Of a DNA stretch of 64,000 nt, positions 34,758-41,756 are shown piece after piece (the first letter of the stretch is position 1; each line of letters opens with the position of its first letter). This DNA is from Pseudomonas sp. 8O (GTDB lineage: Bacteria > Pseudomonadota > Gammaproteobacteria > Pseudomonadales > Pseudomonadaceae): NCBI RefSeq assembly GCF_902506495.1, contig NZ_LR733264.1, forward strand, positions 558,001 to 622,000, written 5' to 3'. The notes under the pieces were generated by a model. The model worked only from the letters and a program-made list of their open reading frames with translations, ran no database searches and was not told where the DNA came from. Position numbers and translations under genes: made by a program.

Positions 34758-35093
34758 ATGCCATCGCCAAAACGAAAATACTCAGCTGTGGAGCGCGAGC
34801 TGATCCGCACCCTGACCCTTGCCTGTGAAACGGCAAAAAGCGAAATCGTCGGCTTCCGGTGGCTGACCCATGACGTGGACTACGAGCGGTTTCCGCAGAG
34901 CCTGCGCGTGACCTGGATGTTCGACAGCGAGGCGAGCAGGGCGCGCGCACTCGCCAGTGCGGACAAGGCGCGAATGTTGGCGCTGACGCAAGCCGCTTTC
35001 GATGAAGTGGGCATCAGCGTTTCCAGCATCGCTGAACACGTGGCGTTTTCGGTCGAGCAGCCGGCGAGGGGCAAGCGTGGCCAAGGACATTGA
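34758..35093 (+). CDS. Conserved hypothetical protein, 111 aa
   Basis: Basic N-terminus (MPSPKRKYSAVERELIRTLT), mixed alpha/beta pattern, no signal or membrane segment. A protein with this N-terminus is widespread in pseudomonads and is sometimes labelled Fis-like in databases, but I see no Fis helix-turn-helix here. Its last 17 nt overlap the GTG start of the DUF1289 gene, so the two are probably one operon. Confidence 0.75.
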   Translation: MPSPKRKYSAVERELIRTLTLACETAKSEIVGFRWLTHDVDYERFPQSLRVTWMFDSEASRARALASADKARMLALTQAAFDEVGISVSSIAEHVAFSVEQPARGKRGQGH

Positions 35094-35265
35094 GAATCCC
35101 TGCGTGTCGCTGTGTCAGCTCAACAGTGAGTTGTGCGTCAGTTGCGGGCGCACGCGCGAGGAAATCCGCAAATGGCGCGGCATGAAGCGCCCCGAGAAAA
35201 TGGCCACCGTGCAGAAAGCGGCGGTACGGATGAAGGCGATTGCCAAGAAGAAAAGCAAGGGCTAG
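35077..35265 (+). CDS. DUF1289 protein (intact copy)
   Basis: 62 residues from a GTG at 35077 with GAGGGGC 5 nt upstream. The cysteines form C-x3-C (NPCVSLC) and C-x2-C (CVSCGRTREEI), a likely zinc site, followed by KWRGMKRPEKM and a Lys-rich tail (AIAKKKSKG). DUF1289 function is unknown. It overlaps the end of the preceding gene and is followed by its own tandem duplicate. Confidence 0.85.
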   Translation: MAKDIENPCVSLCQLNSELCVSCGRTREEIRKWRGMKRPEKMATVQKAAVRMKAIAKKKSKG

Positions 35266-35446
35266 CGATCAATCCCTGCGTGTCGCTGTGCCAGCTCAAC
35301 AGCGAGCTGTGCGTCAGTTGCGGGCGCACCCGCGAGGAAATCCGCAAGTGGCGGGGCATGAAGCGGCCCGAGAAAATGGCCACCGTGCAGAAAGCGGCGG
35401 TGCGGATGAAGGCGATTGCCAGGAAGAGAGGCAAAGGCTAGCGAGT
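35096..35446 (+). repeat. Tandem 176-bp duplication of the DUF1289 gene body
   Basis: The segment from AATCCCTGCGTGTCGCTGTG is repeated after 176 bp. 176 is not a multiple of 3, so the second copy is in the -1 frame relative to the first. The copies differ at about a dozen bases, most of them third codon positions. Confidence 0.9.
35271..35441 (+). pseudogene. Second DUF1289 copy without a standard start codon
   Basis: 57 in-frame codons, NPCVSLCQLNSELCVSCGRT through AIARKRGKG and TAG. No ATG/GTG/TTG precedes NPC in frame with a ribosome site. In-frame codons upstream are CTA, GCG and ATC. All cysteines and the REEIRKWRGMKRPEK core are kept, and the changes against copy one are mainly synonymous, so it seems to have been under protein-level selection after duplication. 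It could be translated by reinitiation, by a -1 slip from the first copy giving a two-domain protein, or be a young pseudogene. Confidence 0.55.
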
Positions 35447-35491
35447 AATCGGCGACTACAGCGCAGTCTGGAAGACGATCTGTTCGACGCG

Positions 35492-35893
35492 CTATTCAAC
35501 GATACGCAGGTTGTAAGTGCGCTCGGCGCGCAGCCCCACGCACTGCGTTCCATAGGTTCCCACCGAAATGTGAACCTGATAAAGGCCAGCCTGGGTCGGG
35601 ATTCCCGCGACCAGGGCCTGTGCTTCACGATCCTGATGCCCGATCCGCAGGCCTGCCGGCAGCGGCGTCTGGTCGCTGATATAGAAACCATGAACGGGCG
35701 TTGAAGCGTTGGTGATTTCGATGCGCTGTCTGTAAGGCACTCCCACTTGGCCGTCCGGCAAGTGCTCGGGCAGGAGTCGAGGCTCTACCCTGGCAGCGCA
35801 GCCGGCGAGGGTACTTCCGAGCAACAAGGTCTCGCAGCCGGCGAGCAGAGCGCAGAGCAAGATGCTCGATAGTGTTCTAAGCAGCATGAACAT
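35492..35893 (-). CDS. Lipoprotein with putative Ig-like (He_PIG) domain
   Basis: 133 residues. Signal peptide with lipobox LLAGC (Cys20) and a second Cys soon after. The mature part shows the putative Ig-like pattern VGVPYRQRIEITNASTPV then PLPAGLRIG and IPTQAGLYQVHISV. Probably a small outer-membrane-attached adhesion or structural domain. The neighbour upstream on the same strand is another lipoprotein, 21 nt away, so they are probably one operon. Confidence 0.75.
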   Translation of the reverse strand: MFMLLRTLSSILLCALLAGCETLLLGSTLAGCAARVEPRLLPEHLPDGQVGVPYRQRIEITNASTPVHGFYISDQTPLPAGLRIGHQDREAQALVAGIPTQAGLYQVHISVGTYGTQCVGLRAERTYNLRIVE

Positions 35894-35914
35894 CCATCAC
35901 ACCGCCCGCACGTA

Positions 35915-36850
35915 TCAGCGGGCCTGTTCGCCGAAGAGATAGTCCACCGCAACGAGTCGATCCAGCGAGTTGCCGTAATGAAAGGTGAATGGTCGTCCGG
36001 CAGCGATGACTCGCTCCAGGCAGACCGACTCGAACTGGCCAAGGTCGGTGGTGGTCGCACCGCCGCTGTGTACGACATCACCCAGCTCACCGAAGAAGAA
36101 CACCAGCTCATCGGCTTGTTTGTTACGGGCATTGGGGCTGGTGATCAGCTTGTATGCGTAGTGGCCATCAGCGACTGCCTGATCGAGATCGCTCTTTCCG
36201 ATACGCATGGACGAAGGCAGGCGGAAACTCTGCAGCCCCAGAAGTTGATTGAGCATGCTGGTGCTGCTGCTCTCGCCAGGGAGGTTCAGCTGGTAATCGA
36301 TGTGCGGCAGGGGGCTTTCCAGCCCCAGCGTGACCTGGCAGCGCACCTGGCTGGATTCGTACAGGCGGATACCTGGCTTTTCCTGCTCCTGATAGGTCAG
36401 GCGCGGCGTGTCGAAGGAGCTGATGCGGCTGGTGAATAGCGGGCGCATCTTGTTGGCCTTCTCCTGCAGCATTCGCGCGGCGTCGGAGAGGGGACCACCC
36501 TCGGCCTGCTCTGGCTCCTGCTGCTTGATGTGCAGCCGCACCTGTTGCGCCTCGGTGCGTGCTTTGAGCACATCGTTGAAATAGGTGGTCAGGCTGGCTT
36601 GCTGTTGCTGGCCCAGGACACCCTCCGGGAAGGAGACGGCCACCACCTTGCCGCTGTCGCGCGTGCTGAGCGCTGCCTGGCTGCCGTCGATGCCTGCGTT
36701 TTTCAGGCCATCGAGGATCGCGTGCTCATATGCGGCGTCAATTCCCCAGCCACTGGTAACGGGCTGCTCGAAATGCAGCACCAGGCGTTCTTCCTTGCAA
36801 GCGCCAAGTAATGCCAGTGAGCCAAGCAGCATGATGCGACGAACGTTCAT
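35915..36850 (-). CDS. Predicted lipoprotein, 311 aa
   Basis: Signal peptide with lipobox LLGAC (about residue 18). The ATG at 36850 follows GGAGAGGTCC. The sequence alternates short strands and charged helices and has no recognised domain. It precedes the Ig-like lipoprotein gene by 21 nt, which supports a two-gene envelope operon. The molecule has an even mix of soluble residues, so it should be anchored only by its lipid. Confidence 0.7.
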   Translation of the reverse strand: MNVRRIMLLGSLALLGACKEERLVLHFEQPVTSGWGIDAAYEHAILDGLKNAGIDGSQAALSTRDSGKVVAVSFPEGVLGQQQQASLTTYFNDVLKARTEAQQVRLHIKQQEPEQAEGGPLSDAARMLQEKANKMRPLFTSRISSFDTPRLTYQEQEKPGIRLYESSQVRCQVTLGLESPLPHIDYQLNLPGESSSTSMLNQLLGLQSFRLPSSMRIGKSDLDQAVADGHYAYKLITSPNARNKQADELVFFFGELGDVVHSGGATTTDLGQFESVCLERVIAAGRPFTFHYGNSLDRLVAVDYLFGEQAR

Positions 36851-37014
36851 TGGACCTCTCCTTAGGTCTGAAAATGGGCTGCGCATGATACCGCTCGTCT
36901 CACATCGGGAAAGGGAAGCGCTCCACGACTGTGGCATTGCCGCGAAGCGTGGAGAGGATCGAATCGATTAGAGGAGGGGGCTAGGAAAATGAATCTGTTC
37001 TCTTTCCTGCAACT

Positions 37015-37581
37015 TCATAGGCTGAATTGTGCGATCACATCGTCTGATGACATGACCTCGGCATATTCGGCGCCCAGTATGGCCAACGTCAGCTCGTACA
37101 CAGTCGAAGCATCCCAGCAGGTTCCACCTGGTCCTGTTACAGGTACGGCGGTTGTAGCATCTGACGGGAGGATGATGCTGTACCCGAGCGCTTTGCCTGC
37201 GCGGATGGTGGCATCCATGCTGTTATGGATCACAACGCCCGTCAGCACGATGCGATTTGCGTTCATGCCCTTCAGCGCGGCATCCAATTGGGTGCCTATG
37301 AACGCGCAGTTTTCATTCTTGATGATGACGGCTTCGCCCTCTATCGGCGCGACTTCCTGTTTGATGCCATTCCAGGGGCCGTGAACGTAATAGCTGGAGG
37401 TGGGCGTCTTTTCATCGTGCTTTACGTGAAGAACTGGCCAGCCGTTTGATCGCCAGAATTGCAGGAGACGTTGGATGACGGACAAGTAACCGGGATGACT
37501 TTTACCATCCCATACGGGCTGGTCGATGGCGTCCTGAACGTCGAGGATGATCAAGGGGATTGGGCTGGGCATGTCCGGCAT
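37015..37581 (-). CDS. Isochorismatase-family protein with the catalytic Cys replaced by Ser
   Basis: 188 residues. It has the isochorismatase-like Asp (LIILDVQDAI) and the strand-loop that normally carries the nucleophile Cys (typically GVxTxxCVxxT). Here it reads TGVVIHNSMDATIRAGKALG, so the Cys is Ser. The cis-peptide VV and the following helix are kept. It might be an ester hydrolase relying on Ser, or a non-catalytic binder. It sits 14 nt after the MerR gene on the same strand, so both are co-transcribed. Confidence 0.8.
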   Translation of the reverse strand: MPDMPSPIPLIILDVQDAIDQPVWDGKSHPGYLSVIQRLLQFWRSNGWPVLHVKHDEKTPTSSYYVHGPWNGIKQEVAPIEGEAVIIKNENCAFIGTQLDAALKGMNANRIVLTGVVIHNSMDATIRAGKALGYSIILPSDATTAVPVTGPGGTCWDASTVYELTLAILGAEYAEVMSSDDVIAQFSL

Positions 37582-37595
37582 TTGACGTCGTCTCC

Positions 37596-38000
37596 TTACG
37601 ATGAAGGCGTAGCGTGCTGCAGTGTTTTTCTATCAACAACCATGGCAGTCCCGAGCTCAACTTCCTGCAGAAAGCTCTCCAGAATCTTGCGGCTTTGCGC
37701 CAGTTCTGCCGCTTTCTGATCGGCCACGCGGATCTGTTCGTGCAGCACGTCACGCAGCTCATCGCATGGCTCGAAGGCGAGGCCTTCGCCTCTCACGCAC
37801 GGCAAGAACTTCAAGATGGTCGCCAGGGTCATGCCGGCTGCGCCCAGCAACCTGATGCGTTCGACCGTGCGTAATTCTTCCAGGGCGTAATCGCGGTAGC
37901 CGCTGGCTGTGCGCCTGGGCTTCAGCAACCCTTCGGTTTCGTAGTAACGGAGCATTCTCACACTCACGCCAGAACGCCTGGATAGCTCACCTATTTTCAT
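37596..38000 (-). CDS. MerR-family regulator
   Basis: 134 residues. Winged HTH (IGELSRRSGVSVRMLRYYET, EGLLKPRRTASGYRDY) and a long C-terminal helix. Two cysteines (FLPCVRGEGLAFEPCDE) lie at the base of the dimer helix. It faces an aminotransferase gene across a textbook MerR promoter (38014-38045), and it is followed by the isochorismatase-like gene, so those two genes are its most likely regulon. Confidence 0.9.
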   Translation of the reverse strand: MKIGELSRRSGVSVRMLRYYETEGLLKPRRTASGYRDYALEELRTVERIRLLGAAGMTLATILKFLPCVRGEGLAFEPCDELRDVLHEQIRVADQKAAELAQSRKILESFLQEVELGTAMVVDRKTLQHATPSS

Positions 38001-38013
38001 CGCTTGCTTCGCC

Positions 38014-38045
38014 TTGACTCTGACAGTGCTGTCAGGGTCGATGAT
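38014..38045 (+). promoter_or_regulatory. MerR-type promoter with perfect operator dyad
   Basis: TTGACT (-35, 38014-38019), a 20-bp spacer holding the perfect palindrome CTGACAG-TG-CTGTCAG (38020-38035), then GATGAT (-10, 38040-38045). Long-spacer promoters with a dyad are the MerR-family signature. It drives the gene at 38085 and probably also binds the divergent MerR protein. Confidence 0.85.
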
Positions 38046-38084
38046 AGGGGCTCGATCAATCGAGCACCATCAGGAGCCGTTCTC

Positions 38085-38900
38085 ATGGCGATTCACCCGA
38101 ACCCCTATCCGTCCTACATCGATGGACAACCCGTCGGCGCTTCACCGCTGAACCCGCTGGCTTTCGCCGGTTTTGCCCACTTCACCGCGATGCAGGTCAG
38201 ACGCTCCAGAATCAAGGGGCTGGATCTTCACCTGCAGCGGCTGCGTGATGCCTCTCTGAAACTCTTCAACCGTGCGCCTGCTGAAGCGTTGCTACGGTCG
38301 TACATTCGCACCGCGATCGAAGAAGGCGCGAGCGACCAGTCACTGACCGTCACCGTCTTTTCACCTCACGGCGAATTCACGGCAGAGAGCATGGAGGTTG
38401 AACCTGCCGTGTTCGTACGCACGGCCGCGCCGTCCGATGGGCCGCAAGGTCCGTTGCGATTGGGTGTCATCGAGCATGAGAGGCCGCTGGCGGCAATCAA
38501 GCATGTCGGTGAAATCGGCAAGACCCATTACCTGCACCAGGCCATACGCGAGGGTTTCGATGATACGGCCTTCGTCAATCAACGTGGGCACCTGAGTGAG
38601 GCCACGATCTGGAACCTGGCGTTCTGGGATGGTGAGACGGTGATCTGGCCTGAGGCCAAGATGCTCAAAGGCACCATGATGGGCATGGTTCAGCGTCAAC
38701 TTGCCCGCCTTGGCGTGCCACAGCGTTGTGAAGTCATCACGCTCGAGCGGGTGAAAGAGCTCTCTGGTGCAGCCGTGATGAACTCATGGACACCGGGGAT
38801 TCCGGTCACCGCCATCGCCGCTCATACGCTCGCTGAGGCAGGGCCGTTCATCGAGCTGCTGCACAAGGCCCACCAGGCTGAGCCGGCCGACTTGCCCTGA
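38085..38900 (+). CDS. Class IV aminotransferase-like protein
   Basis: 271 residues. MAIHPNPYPSYIDGQPV start at 38085 has CAGGAG upstream. The motif order (FAHFTAMQVRRSRIKGLDLH, KHVGEIGKTHYLHQAIREGF, FVNQRGHLSEATIWNLAFWD) fits the D-amino-acid/branched-chain aminotransferase (class IV) fold. Lys in GEIGKTHY is in the position of the PLP Schiff-base Lys. Expected to be PLP-dependent, substrate unknown. It is likely controlled by the divergent MerR protein through the dyad promoter. Confidence 0.82.
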   Translation: MAIHPNPYPSYIDGQPVGASPLNPLAFAGFAHFTAMQVRRSRIKGLDLHLQRLRDASLKLFNRAPAEALLRSYIRTAIEEGASDQSLTVTVFSPHGEFTAESMEVEPAVFVRTAAPSDGPQGPLRLGVIEHERPLAAIKHVGEIGKTHYLHQAIREGFDDTAFVNQRGHLSEATIWNLAFWDGETVIWPEAKMLKGTMMGMVQRQLARLGVPQRCEVITLERVKELSGAAVMNSWTPGIPVTAIAAHTLAEAGPFIELLHKAHQAEPADLP

Positions 38901-38962
38901 GATTGGCGCAATGCGGGCAGGGTGGATGACCCTGTGTCCATCCACCCGCTGAGTGGCCATTG

Positions 38963-39424
38963 TCAGGCAGGACGGTAAGGCATCCACGTGTCGCCTTGCC
39001 AATGCAGCAGCGACAGCCCCTGGCGGTTCTCGCGCCTTGGGTGGTGCCCGGCGGGTCGTTCGGCTTCGCGCAGTATCGGCACCACGTCGGCGGTGATCCA
39101 GCGGCGGATGCAGCGGTTCTCCGGGTGGTAGTAGTGGATCAGTGCGGCATAGACGCCGGATTCGCTGATCAGCCGTGTCGTCTCCGGTTGGCCGTGGGTG
39201 TTGAGCACCACGGCATCGAGTAGCTGGTCGGCCTCGAGCGTGCGTGTGGCGCGTTCGTCCAGATGGGGCTGGCCGATCAGCCGGCCAAGATCCGTTGCGC
39301 AGAACCAGCATTGCCGTTCGATCAGCTGCGCGCGCAGTTGCCTGCGGTGGCGGGTGAAGGTGTGGGGGATCAGGATTTCGTTGGGAAGGGCGGGGATTGC
39401 GGGTGATACGGGTTGAATCGACAT
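38963..39424 (-). CDS. BRO-N domain protein (orphan antirepressor-like)
   Basis: 153 residues. The BRO-N core is WFCATDLGRLIGQPHLDERA, DAVVLNTHGQPETTRLISES and YAALIHYYHPENRCIRRWIT. AGAGGT is 7 nt before the ATG at 39424 and only 1 nt before the one at 39430, which decides for 39424. There are no phage structural genes nearby. A long structured leader precedes it (39425-39660). It is unrelated in its N-terminus to the BRO-N protein at 19698. Confidence 0.75.
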   Translation of the reverse strand: MSIQPVSPAIPALPNEILIPHTFTRHRRQLRAQLIERQCWFCATDLGRLIGQPHLDERATRTLEADQLLDAVVLNTHGQPETTRLISESGVYAALIHYYHPENRCIRRWITADVVPILREAERPAGHHPRRENRQGLSLLHWQGDTWMPYRPA

Positions 39425-39790
39425 GTCCATTACCTCTGGAAGCTTTCTTAGGGCTTGATTGGAGTCGGGAGCTAAGAAACCCACCAGAGACGGGCCGGAC
39501 GTATTCCCCTTTCGGGTCTTGTATTAGCCCACTCCCGACAGCACGGAGTTTTTCTGCGGGCGTGGCAAAGCCGCGAACGCAAAAAAGCCGCATAGCTATC
39601 GGGTGCGGTATACCGCTCTGGTAAGGCGTTTCTTAGGCGCCGTCGTCAGGGTAGGGGAAGTGTGCGGAAGTGGTCAAGGATGGCAAGATTTGTAGGGTGG
39701 ATGACGCTTTTTTTCATCCACCATCAGCGATTGTCCGGCTACTCGCTACGGAGTGAACCCGCCGCTGATGTGGTGACTTGGATACCGGTT
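39425..39790 (-). other. Structured leader of the orphan BRO-N gene plus short repeat
   Basis: About 230 bp with several inverted repeats: GTCGGGAG...CTCCCGAC with an inner GCTAA/TTAGC, and the perfect palindrome GCGGTATACCGC. On the minus strand a frame from 39593 (MRLFCVRGFATPAEKLRAVG) overlaps the leader. Beyond it, 39692-39723 is a REP-like hairpin (GTAGGGTGGATGA...TCATCCACC). Nothing else was seen. Confidence 0.5.
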
Positions 39791-39999
39791 CCGCTCTTAC
39801 AGCGGCTTACTTTTGGCAGACGCCCCAAAAGTAAGCAAAAGGTCTCTGCCCCTGCCATCCGGCCCGACTTCGTCGGGTTCCCTCGCTTCATCGTCGTTCC
39901 AGGGGCCCGCCGCGAAGGGCCATCCCTGGCCCATCGCGGCTCTCGCGGCATCCATGCCGCTCAACCCCTTACACAACGATTCCACTCGGCCTTCTGATG
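39791..39999 (-). repeat. Covarying dispersed structured element, copy 1
   Basis: On the minus strand: the GGCCGAGTGG start, a GCGGCAT-GG-ATGCCGC hairpin (39945-39960), GGGCCAGGGATGGCCC, then a perfect 12-bp stem GCTTACTTTTGG/CCAAAAGTAAGC (39805-39836) and CCGCT-GTAAG-AGCGG (39791-39805). Compared with copy 2 the stems differ in sequence but stay paired. Confidence 0.8.
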
Positions 40000-40045
40000 G
40001 GGCGTTTGGCGTCGCTTGTGAGATTGGTACTACAGAACCTATGAG

Positions 40046-40078
40046 CCAAAGCATTGCGGCAAGGCCGCAATGCTTTGG
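40046..40078. repeat. Perfect 15-bp palindrome with 3-nt loop
   Basis: CCAAAGCATTGCGGC-AAG-GCCGCAATGCTTTGG. It lies at the centre between oppositely oriented copies 1 and 2 of the dispersed element. Confidence 0.9.
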
Positions 40079-40134
40079 CTCTGCTTTTTGGATTTGCCTA
40101 CACGGACAGTTCAGGCGACTCGGTTTCCGAATCC

Positions 40135-40392
40135 CGTCAGGAGGCCGAGTGGAGGTGCTGTGGAGAGGGGCGTTTGGCATGGATGCCAAACGAGGAACGA
40201 TGGGCCAGGGATGGCCCACCGTGACGACCCTCGGAACAGCGCCGGAGCGAGGGGAGTTGAGCGCAGCGAAACCCGGATGTCGGGCGCGCTTTCTCTTTGG
40301 TTACTTTCTCTTTCGCGCGAGCAAAGAGAAAGTGACTCGCCGTAAGGGCGAAACCAGTAGAGGAGGGTGACGTAGAAAATAAATCTGTCACC
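40135..40392 (+). repeat. Covarying dispersed structured element, copy 2
   Basis: The CGTCAGGAGGCCGAGTGG start is shared with copy 1. Stem CGTTTGGCAT-GG-ATGCCAAACG (40171-40192), GGGCCAGGGATGGCCC (40202-40217), a 14-bp stem GTTACTTTCTCTTT/AAAGAGAAAGTGAC (40300-40336) and TCGCC-GTAAG-GGCGA (40337-40351). The 3' 164 bp are repeated at 41583. Confidence 0.8.
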
Positions 40393-40498
40393 TTTCTTCA
40401 GGCTTCGTATGGCTGCTACGTGCAAGGGGCGTTAAAGGTGCGTTAAATTTGCGAGCAGCAGTGCATACACCAGCAAGCAAAGGTCAGGGGTACATGAG

Positions 40499-41488
40499 AT
40501 GGGCTGGAACGACTACATAGATGACTCGCCAAACGCTGGTGAATATCAAAATCTACCTGAGGAAGCTCGTAGTGAGCATTCTTCAGTTTTTGATCCTGAC
40601 AATCGCTGGATTCAGAACGCCAGCCGAGAGGAACAAATTATCGCTATGCGGTCATGGTTCCTTCTGCGCTATGAAGATCCGGCTAACTGTACCCCTTACG
40701 AGAGCCGAGAAGGTGGGTATCAGTTCATCTGTGGCGGGCCATATGATCCCAATGAGGTGATACAGGAGCGTTTCAGCGAATACGTACCTTATGAGGTCAT
40801 GGAAAATGTCATCTCAGAGTTGCATGGCATGTATGGAGATGAGTGGGCTGGCATTGATCACGGTGATGATTGGGAGGAAGAGTTTTACGATCAAGCCCTC
40901 TCATTTGAAATCATAGCGCGTAGCGATCCAGAGCTGATGATCAACAATCGTATCGATGACATCAGGTCAATCTTGAGCGGTACACCCGAACATCTACATC
41001 ATCTCATCGCACCAGTGTGCTTCGGTTCAGTCATCACCGCCTTAGAGTGCTATTTGTGGGATACGGCTAAGTATTGGTGTGATAACGAGGAAAGCGTCCT
41101 ACACAAATTCCTCAAAGATAATCCGGACTTCAAGAATCAAAAATTCACCATTGCTGATGTGCTTGAGCAGGCCAAGTCAATGGAAAAAATCAAGGAAGCC
41201 CATGATTTGCATTTGCAGACGTTCGTGTGGCACCGCCTTGATAAAGTTAAGCCGATGTTTATGAGCGCTTTGGGGATTCAATTTCCCGAGATTGAAGAGC
41301 TAATGCGAGCTGTGATCAAACGCCATGACGTCGTTCATCGCGGAAGTCGAGACAAAGACGGGGTAAGCTTTGAAGTCAGTACCGCTGAAGTAGAAGAGTT
41401 GATTAACACTGTTCTATCGTTCTCACAGGCGTTAGAGGTAGAGTTGCATAAAGCCTTTCCACCAGCCACATTGCTTTTTCTACCTTAA
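40499..41488 (+). CDS. HEPN-domain protein, 329 aa
   Basis: The C-terminal third is a helical HEPN domain with the RNase-type motif R-x4-H (Arg275 and His280 in RHDVVHRGSR). The N-terminal part (EGGYQFICGGPYDPNEVI about 71-88, then an acidic region DDWEEEF) is a separate domain recurrent in bacterial HEPN proteins. A central hydrophobic helix (APVCFGSVITALECYLW, about 171-187) is part of the HEPN bundle, not a membrane anchor. HEPN proteins of this kind are often RNases in toxin-antitoxin, abortive or CRISPR systems. No antitoxin gene is adjacent. ATG at 40499 has an AGGGGTACATGAG upstream. Base composition is lower in GC than its surroundings. It is bracketed by direct repeats. Confidence 0.75.
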   Translation: MGWNDYIDDSPNAGEYQNLPEEARSEHSSVFDPDNRWIQNASREEQIIAMRSWFLLRYEDPANCTPYESREGGYQFICGGPYDPNEVIQERFSEYVPYEVMENVISELHGMYGDEWAGIDHGDDWEEEFYDQALSFEIIARSDPELMINNRIDDIRSILSGTPEHLHHLIAPVCFGSVITALECYLWDTAKYWCDNEESVLHKFLKDNPDFKNQKFTIADVLEQAKSMEKIKEAHDLHLQTFVWHRLDKVKPMFMSALGIQFPEIEELMRAVIKRHDVVHRGSRDKDGVSFEVSTAEVEELINTVLSFSQALEVELHKAFPPATLLFLP

Positions 41489-41516
41489 ACTCTCCTGAAA
41501 CTCCCCATCTGATCTG

Positions 41517-41537
41517 ATGCCGCCATTCTGGCGGCAT
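41517..41537 (+). terminator. Hairpin terminator downstream of the HEPN gene
   Basis: ATGCCGCCATTCTGGCGGCAT followed by GAAAACACT. Stem of 9 bp, no long T run, so it is a weak terminator. Confidence 0.5.
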
Positions 41538-41582
41538 GAAAACACTCCTCGCACTCAATATCGACCTCTCCGCCGCGAAGAT

Positions 41583-41746
41583 CCTCGGAACAGCGCCGGA
41601 GCGAGGGGGAGTTGAGCGCAGCGAAACCCTGATGCCGGGCGCGCTTTCTCTTTGGTTGCTTTCTCTTTCACGCGAGCAAAGAAAAAGTAGCTCGCCGTAA
41701 GGGCGAAACTGGTAGAGGAGGTGTACGGAAAAATAAATCTGTCCCC
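41583..41746 (+). repeat. Covarying dispersed element, copy 3 (3' part only)
   Basis: 164 bp matching 40229-40392 in length and sequence. Stem GTTGCTTTCTCTTT/AAAGAAAAAGTAGC keeps pairing by G-T wobbles except one mismatch, and TCGCC-GTAAG-GGCGA is unchanged. It forms a direct repeat with copy 2 around the HEPN gene. Confidence 0.85.
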
Positions 41747-41756
41747 AATATCCCAA

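Noticed and set aside
35251..35265. Canonical slippery heptamer for -1 frameshift between the two DUF1289 copies
   Set aside because: AAGAAGAAAAGC is A-rich but does not fit X-XXY-YYZ in the needed frame, so programmed frameshifting is only one of several options.
39797..40219. Several 100-140-codon frames in 39.7-40.4 kb
   Set aside because: They run through the dispersed structured elements, in several frames on both strands, and have no ribosome site or domain.
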